Part shown: in pieces, positions 25,291-33,509 of the stretch | Layout of the letters: every line of letters begins with the position of its first letter | Position numbering within the stretch: position 1 is the first letter of the stretch | Assembly (NCBI GenBank): GCA_943789445.1 | Contig: CALSUC010000001.1 | Span: forward strand, 186,001 to 250,000 | Origin: UBA4575 sp002386945 | Lineage (GTDB): Bacteria > Pseudomonadota > Gammaproteobacteria > UBA4575 | Reading direction: 5' to 3' | DNA length: 64,000 nucleotides | The notes under the pieces: generated by a model | Told to the model about the DNA's origin: nothing | The model's input: the letters and a program-made list of their open reading frames with translations, nothing else | The model's database searches: none | Program-made: the position numbers and the translations under genes

Positions 25291-25313
25291 ATTCGTTATT
25301 GTGAGTTTGGCGA

Positions 25314-25571
25314 TTAGGCCGATACAACACTCACAAATTTACGATTTTTTGGCCCTTTCACTTCAAACTTAACGACACCTTCAGTGATTGCAAAGATGGT
25401 GTGGTCTTTACCAAGACCTACGTTAGTTCCAGGGTGAAATTTGGTGCCGCGCTGACGAAGGATAATGTTACCAGGGATCACGTGTTGACCACCGAAACAC
25501 TTAACACCTAAGCGTTTGGATTCCGAATCGCGACCGTTACGGGTACTACCACCTGCTTTCTTATGTGCCAT
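25314..25571 (-). CDS. rpmA: 50S ribosomal protein L27
   Basis: An 85-residue protein with the N-terminus MAHKKAGGSTRNGRDSESKR that reaches the peptidyl-transferase centre, GVKCFGGQHVIPGNIILRQRG and GTKFHPGTNVGLG. It lies 9 bp after rplU in the same transcript. Confidence 0.98.
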   Translation of the reverse strand: MAHKKAGGSTRNGRDSESKRLGVKCFGGQHVIPGNIILRQRGTKFHPGTNVGLGKDHTIFAITEGVVKFEVKGPKNRKFVSVVSA

Positions 25572-25580
25572 TGTATTGCT

Positions 25581-25892
25581 CTACTTGCTAATGTTCTTAA
25601 TCAATAATTCAGTGTAGGACTGACGGTGTCCCATCTGCTTGCGATGGTGCTTACGGCGTTTAAACTTGATAATTTCGATCTTTTTGCCGCGGCCGTGAGC
25701 GGTAATCTCTGCGCTAACCGTTCTGCCATCGATGTAAGGTGCGCCTACAGCGAGGTCTTCGCCAGAAGCTACGAGCAAGACTTTATCGAAGTCGACAGTG
25801 CTGCCTTCATCTGCGTCTAGCTTCTCAACACGAAGGACTTCACCCTCGCGTACTTTGTATTGTTTACCGCCGGTGGCGATTACTGCGTACAT
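25581..25892 (-). CDS. rplU: 50S ribosomal protein L21
   Basis: A 103-residue ribosomal protein, the E. coli length, if started at ATG 25892 (MYAVIATGGKQYKV). An ATG two codons upstream is possible but AAGG is better spaced (9 nt) for the inner ATG. KKIEIIKFKRRKHHRKQMGH is the rRNA-binding C-terminal block. First gene of the rplU-rpmA transcript. Confidence 0.97.
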   Translation of the reverse strand: MYAVIATGGKQYKVREGEVLRVEKLDADEGSTVDFDKVLLVASGEDLAVGAPYIDGRTVSAEITAHGRGKKIEIIKFKRRKHHRKQMGHRQSYTELLIKNISK

Positions 25893-25921
25893 CTGCATTA
25901 ACCTTTAAAAATGAGCGCGAG

Positions 25922-25950
25922 ATTCTATCGAGATAAACCCGCTAGGTCAA
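25922..25950 (-). promoter_or_regulatory. Sigma-70 promoter of rplU-rpmA
   Basis: On the minus strand TTGACC (25945-25950, 5 of 6) and TAGAAT (25922-25927, 5 of 6) with exactly 17 bp between. Predicted start near 25915. Confidence 0.75.
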
Positions 25951-26011
25951 ACATCTTGCCTCACGCTACGTGAACATTCATTATGTGCCCACTTACCGAT
26001 TCGATACAACT

Positions 26012-26980
26012 ATGAACCTGACTGCAATTTTGGACTTGGTTGCCGCTGATATGGCCGGCGTTAACATGCATATTCGCGAAAACGTGCGCTCAGAAGTCGG
26101 TCTGATTGAACAGATGGGCGAGTATATTATTGCCGGCGGAGGCAAGCGATTGCGTCCTGTTGTCGCCATCTTGGCCGCAAAAGCCTGCGGATATACCGAA
26201 GATAGGCACCAAGTTGCCGCTTCGATCATTGAGATTATTCACACCGCAACACTGCTGCATGATGATGTGGTAGACGCCTCTGACCTGCGTCGAGGTCAAG
26301 AAACAGCCAATTCGATCTGGGGTAATGAGTCGGCCGTCTTAGTCGGTGACTTTTTATTCTCGCGTGCGTTTGAGATGGCGATTGCGATGAATGATGTCCG
26401 TGTCATGCAGATTCTGGCCTCAACCATCAATCGAATCACCGAAGGTGAGGTCATGCAGTTACTCTACTGTAATGAGCCCGATACCACCGAACAGCAGTAT
26501 ATGACGGTGATTGAATGCAAAACCGCCAAGTTATTTGAGGCGGCGGCCGAGATTGGTGCTGTCTTAGCACGACAAGATAGTCAGATGGAGGTCAGCCTAG
26601 CGGCTTATGGCACTCATTTAGGTACCGCCTTTCAAGTCGCTGATGATCTCTTGGATTATCGTGCCGACAGTGAGACCTTGGGTAAGAATGTTGGTGATGA
26701 TCTGGCTGAGGGTAAGCCGACATTGCCGATTATCTATGCGATGCAACATGGCTCAGCGACACAGGTCGCGTTGTTACGGCAGGTGATCGAGAATGGTGAT
26801 CGAGAAAAGCTTGCGCAGGTAGTCGAGATTATTGAAGACACCAAGGCCTTAGACTACGCCCAAATAGTCATGCTAAAAGAATCAGAAAAAGCGATGGCGA
26901 CGCTTGTCGCTGTTCCAGATAGTGAATATAAAGCCGCATTACTTGGGCTGATCGAATTTTCGGTTGCCCGTCTGTATTAA
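26012..26980 (+). CDS. ispB: Octaprenyl/polyprenyl diphosphate synthase
   Basis: Long-chain trans-prenyltransferase that builds the ubiquinone side chain. It has 322 residues from ATG 26012, which aligns with the E. coli start (MNL...DMAGVN); a GTG at 25970 would add 14 residues. The first Asp-rich motif LLHDDVVDASD and the second DDLLDY are present, with GGGKRLRP at the diphosphate-binding end and GEVMQLLY. Divergent from rplU, as in many gammaproteobacteria. Chain length cannot be read from sequence alone. Confidence 0.96.
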   Translation: MNLTAILDLVAADMAGVNMHIRENVRSEVGLIEQMGEYIIAGGGKRLRPVVAILAAKACGYTEDRHQVAASIIEIIHTATLLHDDVVDASDLRRGQETANSIWGNESAVLVGDFLFSRAFEMAIAMNDVRVMQILASTINRITEGEVMQLLYCNEPDTTEQQYMTVIECKTAKLFEAAAEIGAVLARQDSQMEVSLAAYGTHLGTAFQVADDLLDYRADSETLGKNVGDDLAEGKPTLPIIYAMQHGSATQVALLRQVIENGDREKLAQVVEIIEDTKALDYAQIVMLKESEKAMATLVAVPDSEYKAALLGLIEFSVARLY

Positions 26981-27020
26981 CTCCTCGATCAACAATAGAT
27001 CGATTATTAGAAGCCATAGC

Positions 27021-28400
27021 ATGTCTATTTATCTACACAACACACTGACTAAGCAGAAACAAAAGTTCGTCCCGCAAGATCCAAAGCGGGTGAGCATGTA
27101 TGTCTGTGGTCCTACCGTTTACAGCTATGCACATATCGGCAATGCCCGTCCGGCAGTCGTCTTTGATGTGCTGGTTCGATTGCTGAGGAAGCGCTTCGAA
27201 GAAGTGGTGTATGTGCGCAATCTGACCGATGTGGATGACAAGATTAATGCGGCAGCGGCGAAGGAAGGGGTGGCTATCAGTGTCATCACTGAACGCTACA
27301 CTGAGATCTATCATCAAGATATGGCGGCCTTGAATGTAGCTCTGCCAGATGTCGAGCCTAAGGCCACTGAACATATGGCCGAGATCATCGTCATGATCGA
27401 AAGCTTGATTGCAAAAGGCTTTGCCTATGAAGCGGAAGGTCATGTCTTATTCGATGTGGCGAAATTCACAGATTATGGTGAGTTATCCGGCCGTAAGTTA
27501 GAAGACATGTTGGCCGGTGCACGAGTAGAAGTGGCCGAGTTTAAGCGTGAAGCCGCTGACTTTGTCCTTTGGAAGCCATCGACGCCAGAACAGCCTGCTT
27601 GGTCTAGTCCATGGGGCGAGGGTCGCCCGGGTTGGCATATAGAATGTTCAGCGATGATTGAACGTCATCTGGGGCAGTCGATCGATATTCATGGTGGTGG
27701 TCAGGATCTCATCTTCCCGCATCATGAGAATGAGATCGCACAGAGTGTCTGTGCACATGATGGTGCGCCATATTGTAATTACTGGTTACATAATGGCTTC
27801 GTTAACGTCAATCAGGAAAAGATGTCGAAATCTATCGGCAACGTGCTCCTGCTGAAGCAGTTACTAGAGTCAGCACCTGGTGAGGCCGTGCGTTATGCCT
27901 TACTCAGTACGCATTATCGTAGCCCGTTAGATTGGACGGATGAATTGTTGTCATCTTCGAAAAAAAGCTTGGATCGACTCTATCGTGCATTGGATGAACT
28001 GGATGATGTTGAGGCTGTTGATAGCAAAGCCGTTAACGCTGAACTCACTGTAAAATTTGAGCAGGCCTTAAGTGATGATATGAATACGCCACTCGCTATG
28101 AGTGAGCTACATGTCCTCGCCAAACAGTCGAATATCGAAACCGACGCAGGGCGTCGTGCAGAGTTAAAGACAGCTTTAATTGAATGCAGTGAGCAACTGG
28201 GTTTATTGCAAGTCAAGCCAGCAGAATGGTTTGGTGCGAGTGTCGATGATACCGCGATGATTGATGACCTGTTGCAGCAAAGACAACAAGCACGTCTGGA
28301 TAAAGACTATGCGCGTGCCGATGAAATTCGTGATCAACTGCTGGCGATGAACATAGAAATTATTGATAAGGCCGAAGGCACGAGTTGGCGTAAACGCTGA
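27021..28400 (+). CDS. cysS: Cysteinyl-tRNA synthetase
   Basis: Class I synthetase of 459 residues (E. coli 461). ATG 27021 gives the family start (SIYLHNTLTKQKQKF). Visible: zinc cysteine and HIGH region VCGPTVYSYAHIGNARP, GWHIECSAM, HGGGQDLIFPHHENE with zinc ligands, and KMSKSIGN. The frame extends 19 codons upstream over the ispB end but without the family sequence. Confidence 0.97.
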   Translation: MSIYLHNTLTKQKQKFVPQDPKRVSMYVCGPTVYSYAHIGNARPAVVFDVLVRLLRKRFEEVVYVRNLTDVDDKINAAAAKEGVAISVITERYTEIYHQDMAALNVALPDVEPKATEHMAEIIVMIESLIAKGFAYEAEGHVLFDVAKFTDYGELSGRKLEDMLAGARVEVAEFKREAADFVLWKPSTPEQPAWSSPWGEGRPGWHIECSAMIERHLGQSIDIHGGGQDLIFPHHENEIAQSVCAHDGAPYCNYWLHNGFVNVNQEKMSKSIGNVLLLKQLLESAPGEAVRYALLSTHYRSPLDWTDELLSSSKKSLDRLYRALDELDDVEAVDSKAVNAELTVKFEQALSDDMNTPLAMSELHVLAKQSNIETDAGRRAELKTALIECSEQLGLLQVKPAEWFGASVDDTAMIDDLLQQRQQARLDKDYARADEIRDQLLAMNIEIIDKAEGTSWRKR

Positions 28401-28685
28401 CGCGTTGATTATTTTTCGCTGAATCTTGATCCTCTTACTATCGAGGTTTTCTGCTAATCCCCGAGTCTATTGTTGGCGAGGGTTTTAAACTGCTGCATAA
28501 GTGGAGCCTATCTATGGGCTGCGCTTACATTAAATCTTTATAGTTTTCCTTCTACCCATATCCCGCATGTGTTTTTTTCAGCATCTTGTTTTTATTCTAT
28601 CGGCCCTATCTCTCGCCTTAGTGGTTTTATCAGCCAAGGCTTCAGGCATTTTAATTTTTCTAGAGTGCGAGATAAAAATATAAAT
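28401..28685. other. Gene-free stretch between cysS and the porin gene
   Basis: No coding region with a plausible ribosome site or composition is seen. A weak stem-loop (28499-28526, AGCC/GGCT core) is the only local structure. A Pho box follows. Confidence 0.5.
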
Positions 28686-28703
28686 CTTTAACACGGTTGT
28701 AAT
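28686..28703 (+). promoter_or_regulatory. Pho box upstream of the porin gene
   Basis: CTTTAAC-ACGG-TTGTAAT: two 7-bp direct half-sites with an 11-bp period, close to the CTGTAAC/T half-sites of pseudomonad-type PhoB boxes. It lies 103 bp before the porin start. Confidence 0.55.
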
Positions 28704-28806
28704 ATTTGGTCGTTAACATCCCGTTCGAGTTCAAAGAAATCTAGGTTTATTTCTCCCAAGAGAATGCCGCCTTGATCTATAACCACTTTTTATGAGAGAG
28801 ATTATT

Positions 28807-30096
28807 ATGACTATTAAAGCCCTACGTTCAGCACTTGCTGTCGCGTTATTTAGTGGTAGCGCTATGTTTTCTAGCCAAGCCTTTGCAGCAAACGATGCAA
28901 TGCTTCAGTTGATTGACGTGCTGCACGCTAACGGTACTATCGATGCGGATGCATACAGTGTGTTAAAGAACTATGTAGCTGCCGATAAAGAAAGAACAAT
29001 GGCGCATATCGACAAGGTCGCTTCAGATAAAGTCGCTGATGTGAAGAAAGTGACAGACAAGATGTCATGGGCTTCTCGGGTCAAGCTTAAGGGCGATTTA
29101 CGTCTACGCCGTCAATGGGAGAATGTTGATGATTCATCAGATCCATCACGTGTTCGTTACCGGTACCGTGCTCGCTTCGGCGCTGAGGGTCAGGTGATTG
29201 ATGATGTAAGCGTTGGTATCGGTTTCGCTTCAGGCGGCGTTGATCCACGTTCAACTAACGAAACCATGGACGACAACTTTGAATCCAAAGGTCTGGTCAT
29301 GGATTACGCATATGCCAAGTGGGACGCGACTGATTTCGCTACTTTATATGGCGGTAAGATGAAGCGTAAGCCAATCCTATGGGCACCTACTGACCTGTTA
29401 TGGGATGGCGACATTAACCCCGAAGGTTTTGCGGCACATTTGTACACTAAGAATGGCATGGGTAAGGCATACGCAAACCTCGGTCACTTTTTCCTAGAAG
29501 AGCAGAAAGGTGATTCAGATGACCAGAACTTAACATTTGTTCAGCTTGGTCAAAAATTTAAGTCTGGCGACATGTTCGGTAACGTCGCTGCAACCTACTA
29601 CGCATTCGATAATCAAGAAGACGCAGGCTATGAGTCTGGTGTGTCTGCTGGCACCAACTCACTAACTGGTGATAAGGCGACTTATGAGTATGACTCATAC
29701 AGTTTAGCTGCTGAGTTAGGTATGAAGTTGTCTGGCGGTAAGATGGCGGCAGTATTTGGTGAGTACATCAAAGCTGACGACCCAAGTGATGACGAGACTG
29801 GCTATGCACTTGGTGTTAAGTTTGGTGACAAGAGTGTTAAGAAGTTTGGCCAATGGCAAGTTAAGTACATTCATGCCGATCTAGAACGTGATGCCTGGGC
29901 TGATATTTTCCCAGATTCAGATCGTTGTGGTGGTGGTACTGGTTTCAAGTCTGACGAAGTTGCATTTAAGTTGGGCCTGGCAAAGAACATCAGCGTTGGT
30001 CTGGATTACTACGATTCAGAGTGTGAAAATTACACGGGTGGTTCAAATAAAGATTCGAAGATTCTACAGGCTGACCTACAGTTCAAATTCAAGTAG
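28807..30096 (+). CDS. Putative phosphate-starvation outer-membrane porin
   Basis: A 429-residue predicted outer-membrane beta-barrel. ATG 28807 was chosen over 28792 because it begins the signal peptide (TIKALRSALAVALFSGSAMF, cleavage after SQAFA). A helical region rich in charged residues (about 50-85) precedes VKLKGDLRLRRQWEN and repeated amphipathic strands; the protein ends in FKFK, a barrel-like aromatic terminus. It belongs to the Gram-negative putative-porin family. A Pho box upstream and its place directly before phoB argue for anion (phosphate) uptake, similar in role to OprP/OprO, but the substrate is inferred. Confidence 0.85.
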   Translation: MTIKALRSALAVALFSGSAMFSSQAFAANDAMLQLIDVLHANGTIDADAYSVLKNYVAADKERTMAHIDKVASDKVADVKKVTDKMSWASRVKLKGDLRLRRQWENVDDSSDPSRVRYRYRARFGAEGQVIDDVSVGIGFASGGVDPRSTNETMDDNFESKGLVMDYAYAKWDATDFATLYGGKMKRKPILWAPTDLLWDGDINPEGFAAHLYTKNGMGKAYANLGHFFLEEQKGDSDDQNLTFVQLGQKFKSGDMFGNVAATYYAFDNQEDAGYESGVSAGTNSLTGDKATYEYDSYSLAAELGMKLSGGKMAAVFGEYIKADDPSDDETGYALGVKFGDKSVKKFGQWQVKYIHADLERDAWADIFPDSDRCGGGTGFKSDEVAFKLGLAKNISVGLDYYDSECENYTGGSNKDSKILQADLQFKFK

Positions 30097-30124
30097 GTCA
30101 TCGGTTCTTAAAGCAGTATCGAAT

Positions 30125-30152
30125 GGGGCAGTCTTGACTGCCCCATTTTTTT
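30125..30152 (+). terminator. Rho-independent terminator after the porin gene
   Basis: GGGGCAGTC-TT-GACTGCCCC stem followed by A and seven T. Confidence 0.92.
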
Positions 30153-30231
30153 GTCTAAATCTTGTTCAATGACATCGTGATTCGTCAATAATTTTGACAA
30201 TGTCCTTTTAAAAATTAGGAGGTTAGTAAAT

Positions 30232-30972
30232 ATGTATCTTAATCTCGCGAACAGTACTAATAAGGGTTATCCTGCGCCTATGGGCAAACGTAAAATCCTC
30301 CTGGTAGAAGATGAAAAACCGATCCGAGAGATGGTTTTTTTTGCTCTTGATGGAGATGAGTATGAAATCATTGCCGCGGTCGATGGCCGTGAGGCCTCGG
30401 AGTATTTAAACGCTAATGTGCCTGATTTAATTTTGATGGATTGGATGTTACCTGATGTCTCAGGCTTAGAGCTGGTGAGGCGTATTAAACGTGATGAATT
30501 ATTATCAAATATCCCTGTGATTATGCTGACAGCAAAAACAGAAGAGCGTAATAAGATCGATGGTCTAGATGCTGGCGCTGATGACTACATGACCAAGCCG
30601 TTTTCAGTGAAAGAGCTATCAGCTCGTATTCGTGCAGTCCTTAGACGTTTAAGTAGCAACGATAATAACCAGTTATCGAACGGCTCTCTGATGTTGGATC
30701 TAGATAAACACATCGTTCTTATTAACGAGAATGAGCTAGACGTAGGGCCTACTGAGTTTAAGTTGCTTGAGTTTTTTATGACCCATCCGGAAAAGGTATA
30801 CAGCCGAGTGCAGTTGCTCGATTTCGTTTGGGGTCGCAACAAGTTTGTTGAAGAACGCACGGTAGATGTCCATATTCTGCGTCTGCGTAAATTATTAAAG
30901 CCACATGGCTGTGACAAGATGATTCAGACCATACGCGGTTACGGTTATCTCTTTTTAACCAAGAAAGAGTAG
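30232..30972 (+). CDS. phoB: Phosphate regulon response regulator PhoB
   Basis: OmpR-type activator that binds Pho boxes when phosphorylated. The receiver domain has VEDE near its start, acceptor Asp in LILMDWMLPDVSG, TAKTEE and KPFSVKEL; the C-terminal winged helix has DVGPTEFKLLEF, RTVDVHILRLRK and IRGYGYLF. ATG 30232 has a perfect AGGAGG 9 nt upstream, giving 246 residues with a 16-residue extension before MGKRKILLVEDE; the classic PhoB start would be ATG 30280 (230 residues), which has a poorer ribosome site. Seven bp before phoR. Confidence 0.95.
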   Translation: MYLNLANSTNKGYPAPMGKRKILLVEDEKPIREMVFFALDGDEYEIIAAVDGREASEYLNANVPDLILMDWMLPDVSGLELVRRIKRDELLSNIPVIMLTAKTEERNKIDGLDAGADDYMTKPFSVKELSARIRAVLRRLSSNDNNQLSNGSLMLDLDKHIVLINENELDVGPTEFKLLEFFMTHPEKVYSRVQLLDFVWGRNKFVEERTVDVHILRLRKLLKPHGCDKMIQTIRGYGYLFLTKKE

Positions 30973-30979
30973 AGAAAGG

Positions 30980-32278
30980 GTGAAACTTTCGCTGAGTTGG
31001 GCCGATATTCAATATGCTGCGTTAGCGTTGCTAGCCGGTCTCATGCTGGGCTTGATCTCAGGGTATTGGGCGCTGTCCATTGGCGCCGTTTTATTTTTTC
31101 ATATTATCCGATTGCTATCCAAGTTAGCGCGTATCCGCGAATGGCTGGTGCAAGGGATTACAGCAGAGACCAGCCCTGATATTCCAGGCTCCGCCGGTGA
31201 TATTGTGAAGGCCATTGTCGCCGTGAAGCGGGACAGTGATCGTCAGCGTAAAAGACTGGAAGAGTTACTCAATCGCTTTGATGCGGCGACTGATGCGATG
31301 CCTGATGCAATGCTGATTATCGATAGACAGCATCGAGTGGAATGGGCTAATCCTGCGGCAAAGCAGCTTTTAGGTATTGATCCACTACGTGATGTTGGAC
31401 AGCCAGTCGGGAATATCGTGCGTGACCCACTGATTGCACATTATCTACAGACAGCAGATTACACCGAGCCTTTGGAATTCTCCTCACCAGGTAGTGTTGA
31501 TCGTGACCTGATGCTTAAGATCATTCCCTATTCGCAGCAAAGACACCTATTTTATGTGCAAGATCATAAAGACTTGCTGCGATTAGAGCGTGTGCGTAAG
31601 GCCTTTGTGACCAATGCATCACATGAGATGCGAACGCCGTTGACGGTGATTATTGGCTATCTAGAGTCACTTTCAGATCAGGAAGGAATAGATTTGCGAG
31701 TTCGACATGGAGTCGATGGTGCATTAGATCAATCGCTACGACTGAAGAATCTACTTGAAGATTTGTTGGCACTATCAAAATTAGAAAGCACTTTGAGCTC
31801 ACAGAGTGTGGTGGCACCCGTTGATATGGTGGCCTTATTGAAAGAAACCAAAGAGCTAGTAGAGGCCTCCTCACATTATAGAGACCAGCCGCTTTCTCTC
31901 AGTTGTGAGACTGAGGTTAAGCTCATAGGCAATAGTACCGAGCTGCAGAGCGTGATCCGGAATGTCATCGATAATGCCGTCAAATATACCGAGTCAGAGA
32001 CACCGATTAACATCGTTTGGAAACAGCTGGCTGATGGCAGTGCCAAGCTCAGTGTGCAAGACCATGGTGAAGGCATCGCAGCCAGACATCTGCCTCATAT
32101 TACAGAACGGTTTTACCGTGTCGACAAAGGTCGTTCTAGAGATACTGGTGGCACCGGCCTAGGGCTCTCCATTGTTAAGCACGTGTTAGAGCGGCACTCA
32201 GGAAAACTACAGATCAACAGTGAAATTGGTGTTGGCACCTACGTAGAGATGATCTTTCCACAAGAACGATGTGAGTAA
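30980..32278 (+). CDS. phoR: Phosphate regulon sensor kinase PhoR
   Basis: Membrane histidine kinase that, with PstSCAB and PhoU, reports phosphate supply and phosphorylates PhoB. It has 432 residues from GTG 30980. Two N-terminal membrane helices (about 10-50) without a sizeable periplasmic loop, a PAS domain (about 95-190, MLIIDRQHRVEWANPAA), the HisKA site NASHEMRTPLTVIIGYL, then ATPase boxes NVIDNAVKYTE, VQDHGEGI and GGTGLGLSIVKHVLERH. Layout is as in E. coli PhoR. Confidence 0.96.
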   Translation: MKLSLSWADIQYAALALLAGLMLGLISGYWALSIGAVLFFHIIRLLSKLARIREWLVQGITAETSPDIPGSAGDIVKAIVAVKRDSDRQRKRLEELLNRFDAATDAMPDAMLIIDRQHRVEWANPAAKQLLGIDPLRDVGQPVGNIVRDPLIAHYLQTADYTEPLEFSSPGSVDRDLMLKIIPYSQQRHLFYVQDHKDLLRLERVRKAFVTNASHEMRTPLTVIIGYLESLSDQEGIDLRVRHGVDGALDQSLRLKNLLEDLLALSKLESTLSSQSVVAPVDMVALLKETKELVEASSHYRDQPLSLSCETEVKLIGNSTELQSVIRNVIDNAVKYTESETPINIVWKQLADGSAKLSVQDHGEGIAARHLPHITERFYRVDKGRSRDTGGTGLGLSIVKHVLERHSGKLQINSEIGVGTYVEMIFPQERCE

Positions 32279-32297
32279 AGTAGAAGATATCTGCTGA

Positions 32298-32315
32298 TTG
32301 TAATATTGGTGTAAG
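32298..32315 (+). promoter_or_regulatory. Pho box upstream of pstS
   Basis: TTGTAAT-ATTG-GTGTAAG, two TGTAA half-sites with an 11-bp period, 94 bp before the pstS start. TATTAG near 32323 could serve as -10. Confidence 0.65.
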
Positions 32316-32409
32316 AATTGGGTATTAGTATGGCCATCAGCTGAACCGTTAATGAAGGTTTTGCACCATTAAGATTAGACCTATCTATTTGATTTATCTA
32401 GGAGATTCC

Positions 32410-33381
32410 ATGAAATTTAAGCATATCATTCCAACGATGGCTGCACTGCTAGTGTCTAGCAACGTATCATTTGCGGAACCAAAAATCGACGATGCTATTG
32501 CTGATTACTCCGTGGCGAGCGGTGTGTCTGGTAATTTATCATCAGTTGGTTCTGACACATTGGCTAACCTAATGACGCTGTGGGCAGAAGAGTACAAGCG
32601 GTTCTATCCAAATGTGAACATCCAAATTCAAGCGGCTGGTTCTTCAACTGCGCCACCAGCGCTAACAGAATCGACCTCAAACCTAGGGCCAATGAGCCGT
32701 AAGATGAAGAGCAAAGAAATTGCTGCTTTTGAATCAAAATATGGCTACAAGCCAACTGCCATCCCGGTGGCCATCGATGCACTAGCTGTATTCGTTAATA
32801 AAGATAACCCAATTGCAGGTCTTTCTATCGATCAGGTTGATGCCGTATTTTCAAGTACACGTAAATGTGGTGCGACGGCTAACGTTGTTAACTGGGGTGA
32901 TTTGGGTCTAACCGGTGAGTGGGCGCGTAAAGATGTACAGTTATTCGGTCGTAACTCAGTTTCAGGTACTTACGGTTACTTTAAGAAGAAGGCGCTGTGT
33001 AAGGGTGACTACAAGTCAGGTGTCAATGAGCAACCGGGTTCAGCCTCAGTCGTTCAGTCAGTAACTGCCTCATTAAACGGTATTGGTTATTCAGGTATTG
33101 GTTACCGCACAACAGGTGTTCGCGCACTGCCGCTATCTAAGTCGGGTAAAACAAATTATGTTGCACCGACTCCAGAATCAGCGGTAGCAGGTACTTACCC
33201 ACTAGCCCGCTTTCTATATGTCTACGTGAATAAGCACCCAAACAAAGCTTTGTCTCCTCTAGAGGGCGAATTTGTTAAACTAGTGTTATCACGTGTTGGT
33301 CAGAAAGTAGTCGTAAAAGACGGTTATATTCCTCTGCCCGCTAGCGTAGTGAAAAAATCTCTATCGGAGCTGGGTCTGTAA
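32410..33381 (+). CDS. pstS: Phosphate ABC transporter substrate-binding protein PstS
   Basis: Periplasmic phosphate receptor, 323 residues. ATG 32410 has AGGAG 5 nt upstream. The signal peptide ends near SSNVSFA. Ligand-loop signatures are SSVGSDTLANLM, AGSSTAPPALTE (phosphate-binding Ser/Thr), LGPMSRKMK and GRNSVSGTYGYFK. It is the pseudomonad/marine type with long linkers. A terminator after it lets pstS be made in excess over the permease. Confidence 0.95.
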   Translation: MKFKHIIPTMAALLVSSNVSFAEPKIDDAIADYSVASGVSGNLSSVGSDTLANLMTLWAEEYKRFYPNVNIQIQAAGSSTAPPALTESTSNLGPMSRKMKSKEIAAFESKYGYKPTAIPVAIDALAVFVNKDNPIAGLSIDQVDAVFSSTRKCGATANVVNWGDLGLTGEWARKDVQLFGRNSVSGTYGYFKKKALCKGDYKSGVNEQPGSASVVQSVTASLNGIGYSGIGYRTTGVRALPLSKSGKTNYVAPTPESAVAGTYPLARFLYVYVNKHPNKALSPLEGEFVKLVLSRVGQKVVVKDGYIPLPASVVKKSLSELGL

Positions 33382-33412
33382 TTCATCCCCAGTTCAATTT
33401 ATGATAGATAAA

Positions 33413-33449
33413 GAGAGGCTCAGGTACTATCCTGAGCCTCTCTTTTTTT
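33413..33449 (+). terminator. Strong intercistronic terminator pstS/pstC
   Basis: 12-bp stem GAGAGGCTCAGG / CCTGAGCCTCTC, 6-nt loop, then seven T. It probably attenuates transcription between pstS and pstC. Confidence 0.92.
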
Positions 33450-33509
33450 ATTCCGTTGTGGCTTATAACTAAGGCCCACAAAAGTACTTAATTAATTTTG
33501 GTTTGGCTA

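Noticed and set aside
28470..28691. 73-codon frame before the porin gene
   Set aside because: No ribosome site, Phe/Ser/Ile-rich chance composition, and it runs into the Pho box.
30160..30215. Possible Pho box before phoB (GTCAATAATTTTGACA region)
   Set aside because: GTCA-type half-sites are 12 bp apart instead of 11 and differ from the TGTAA type seen at the other two sites.
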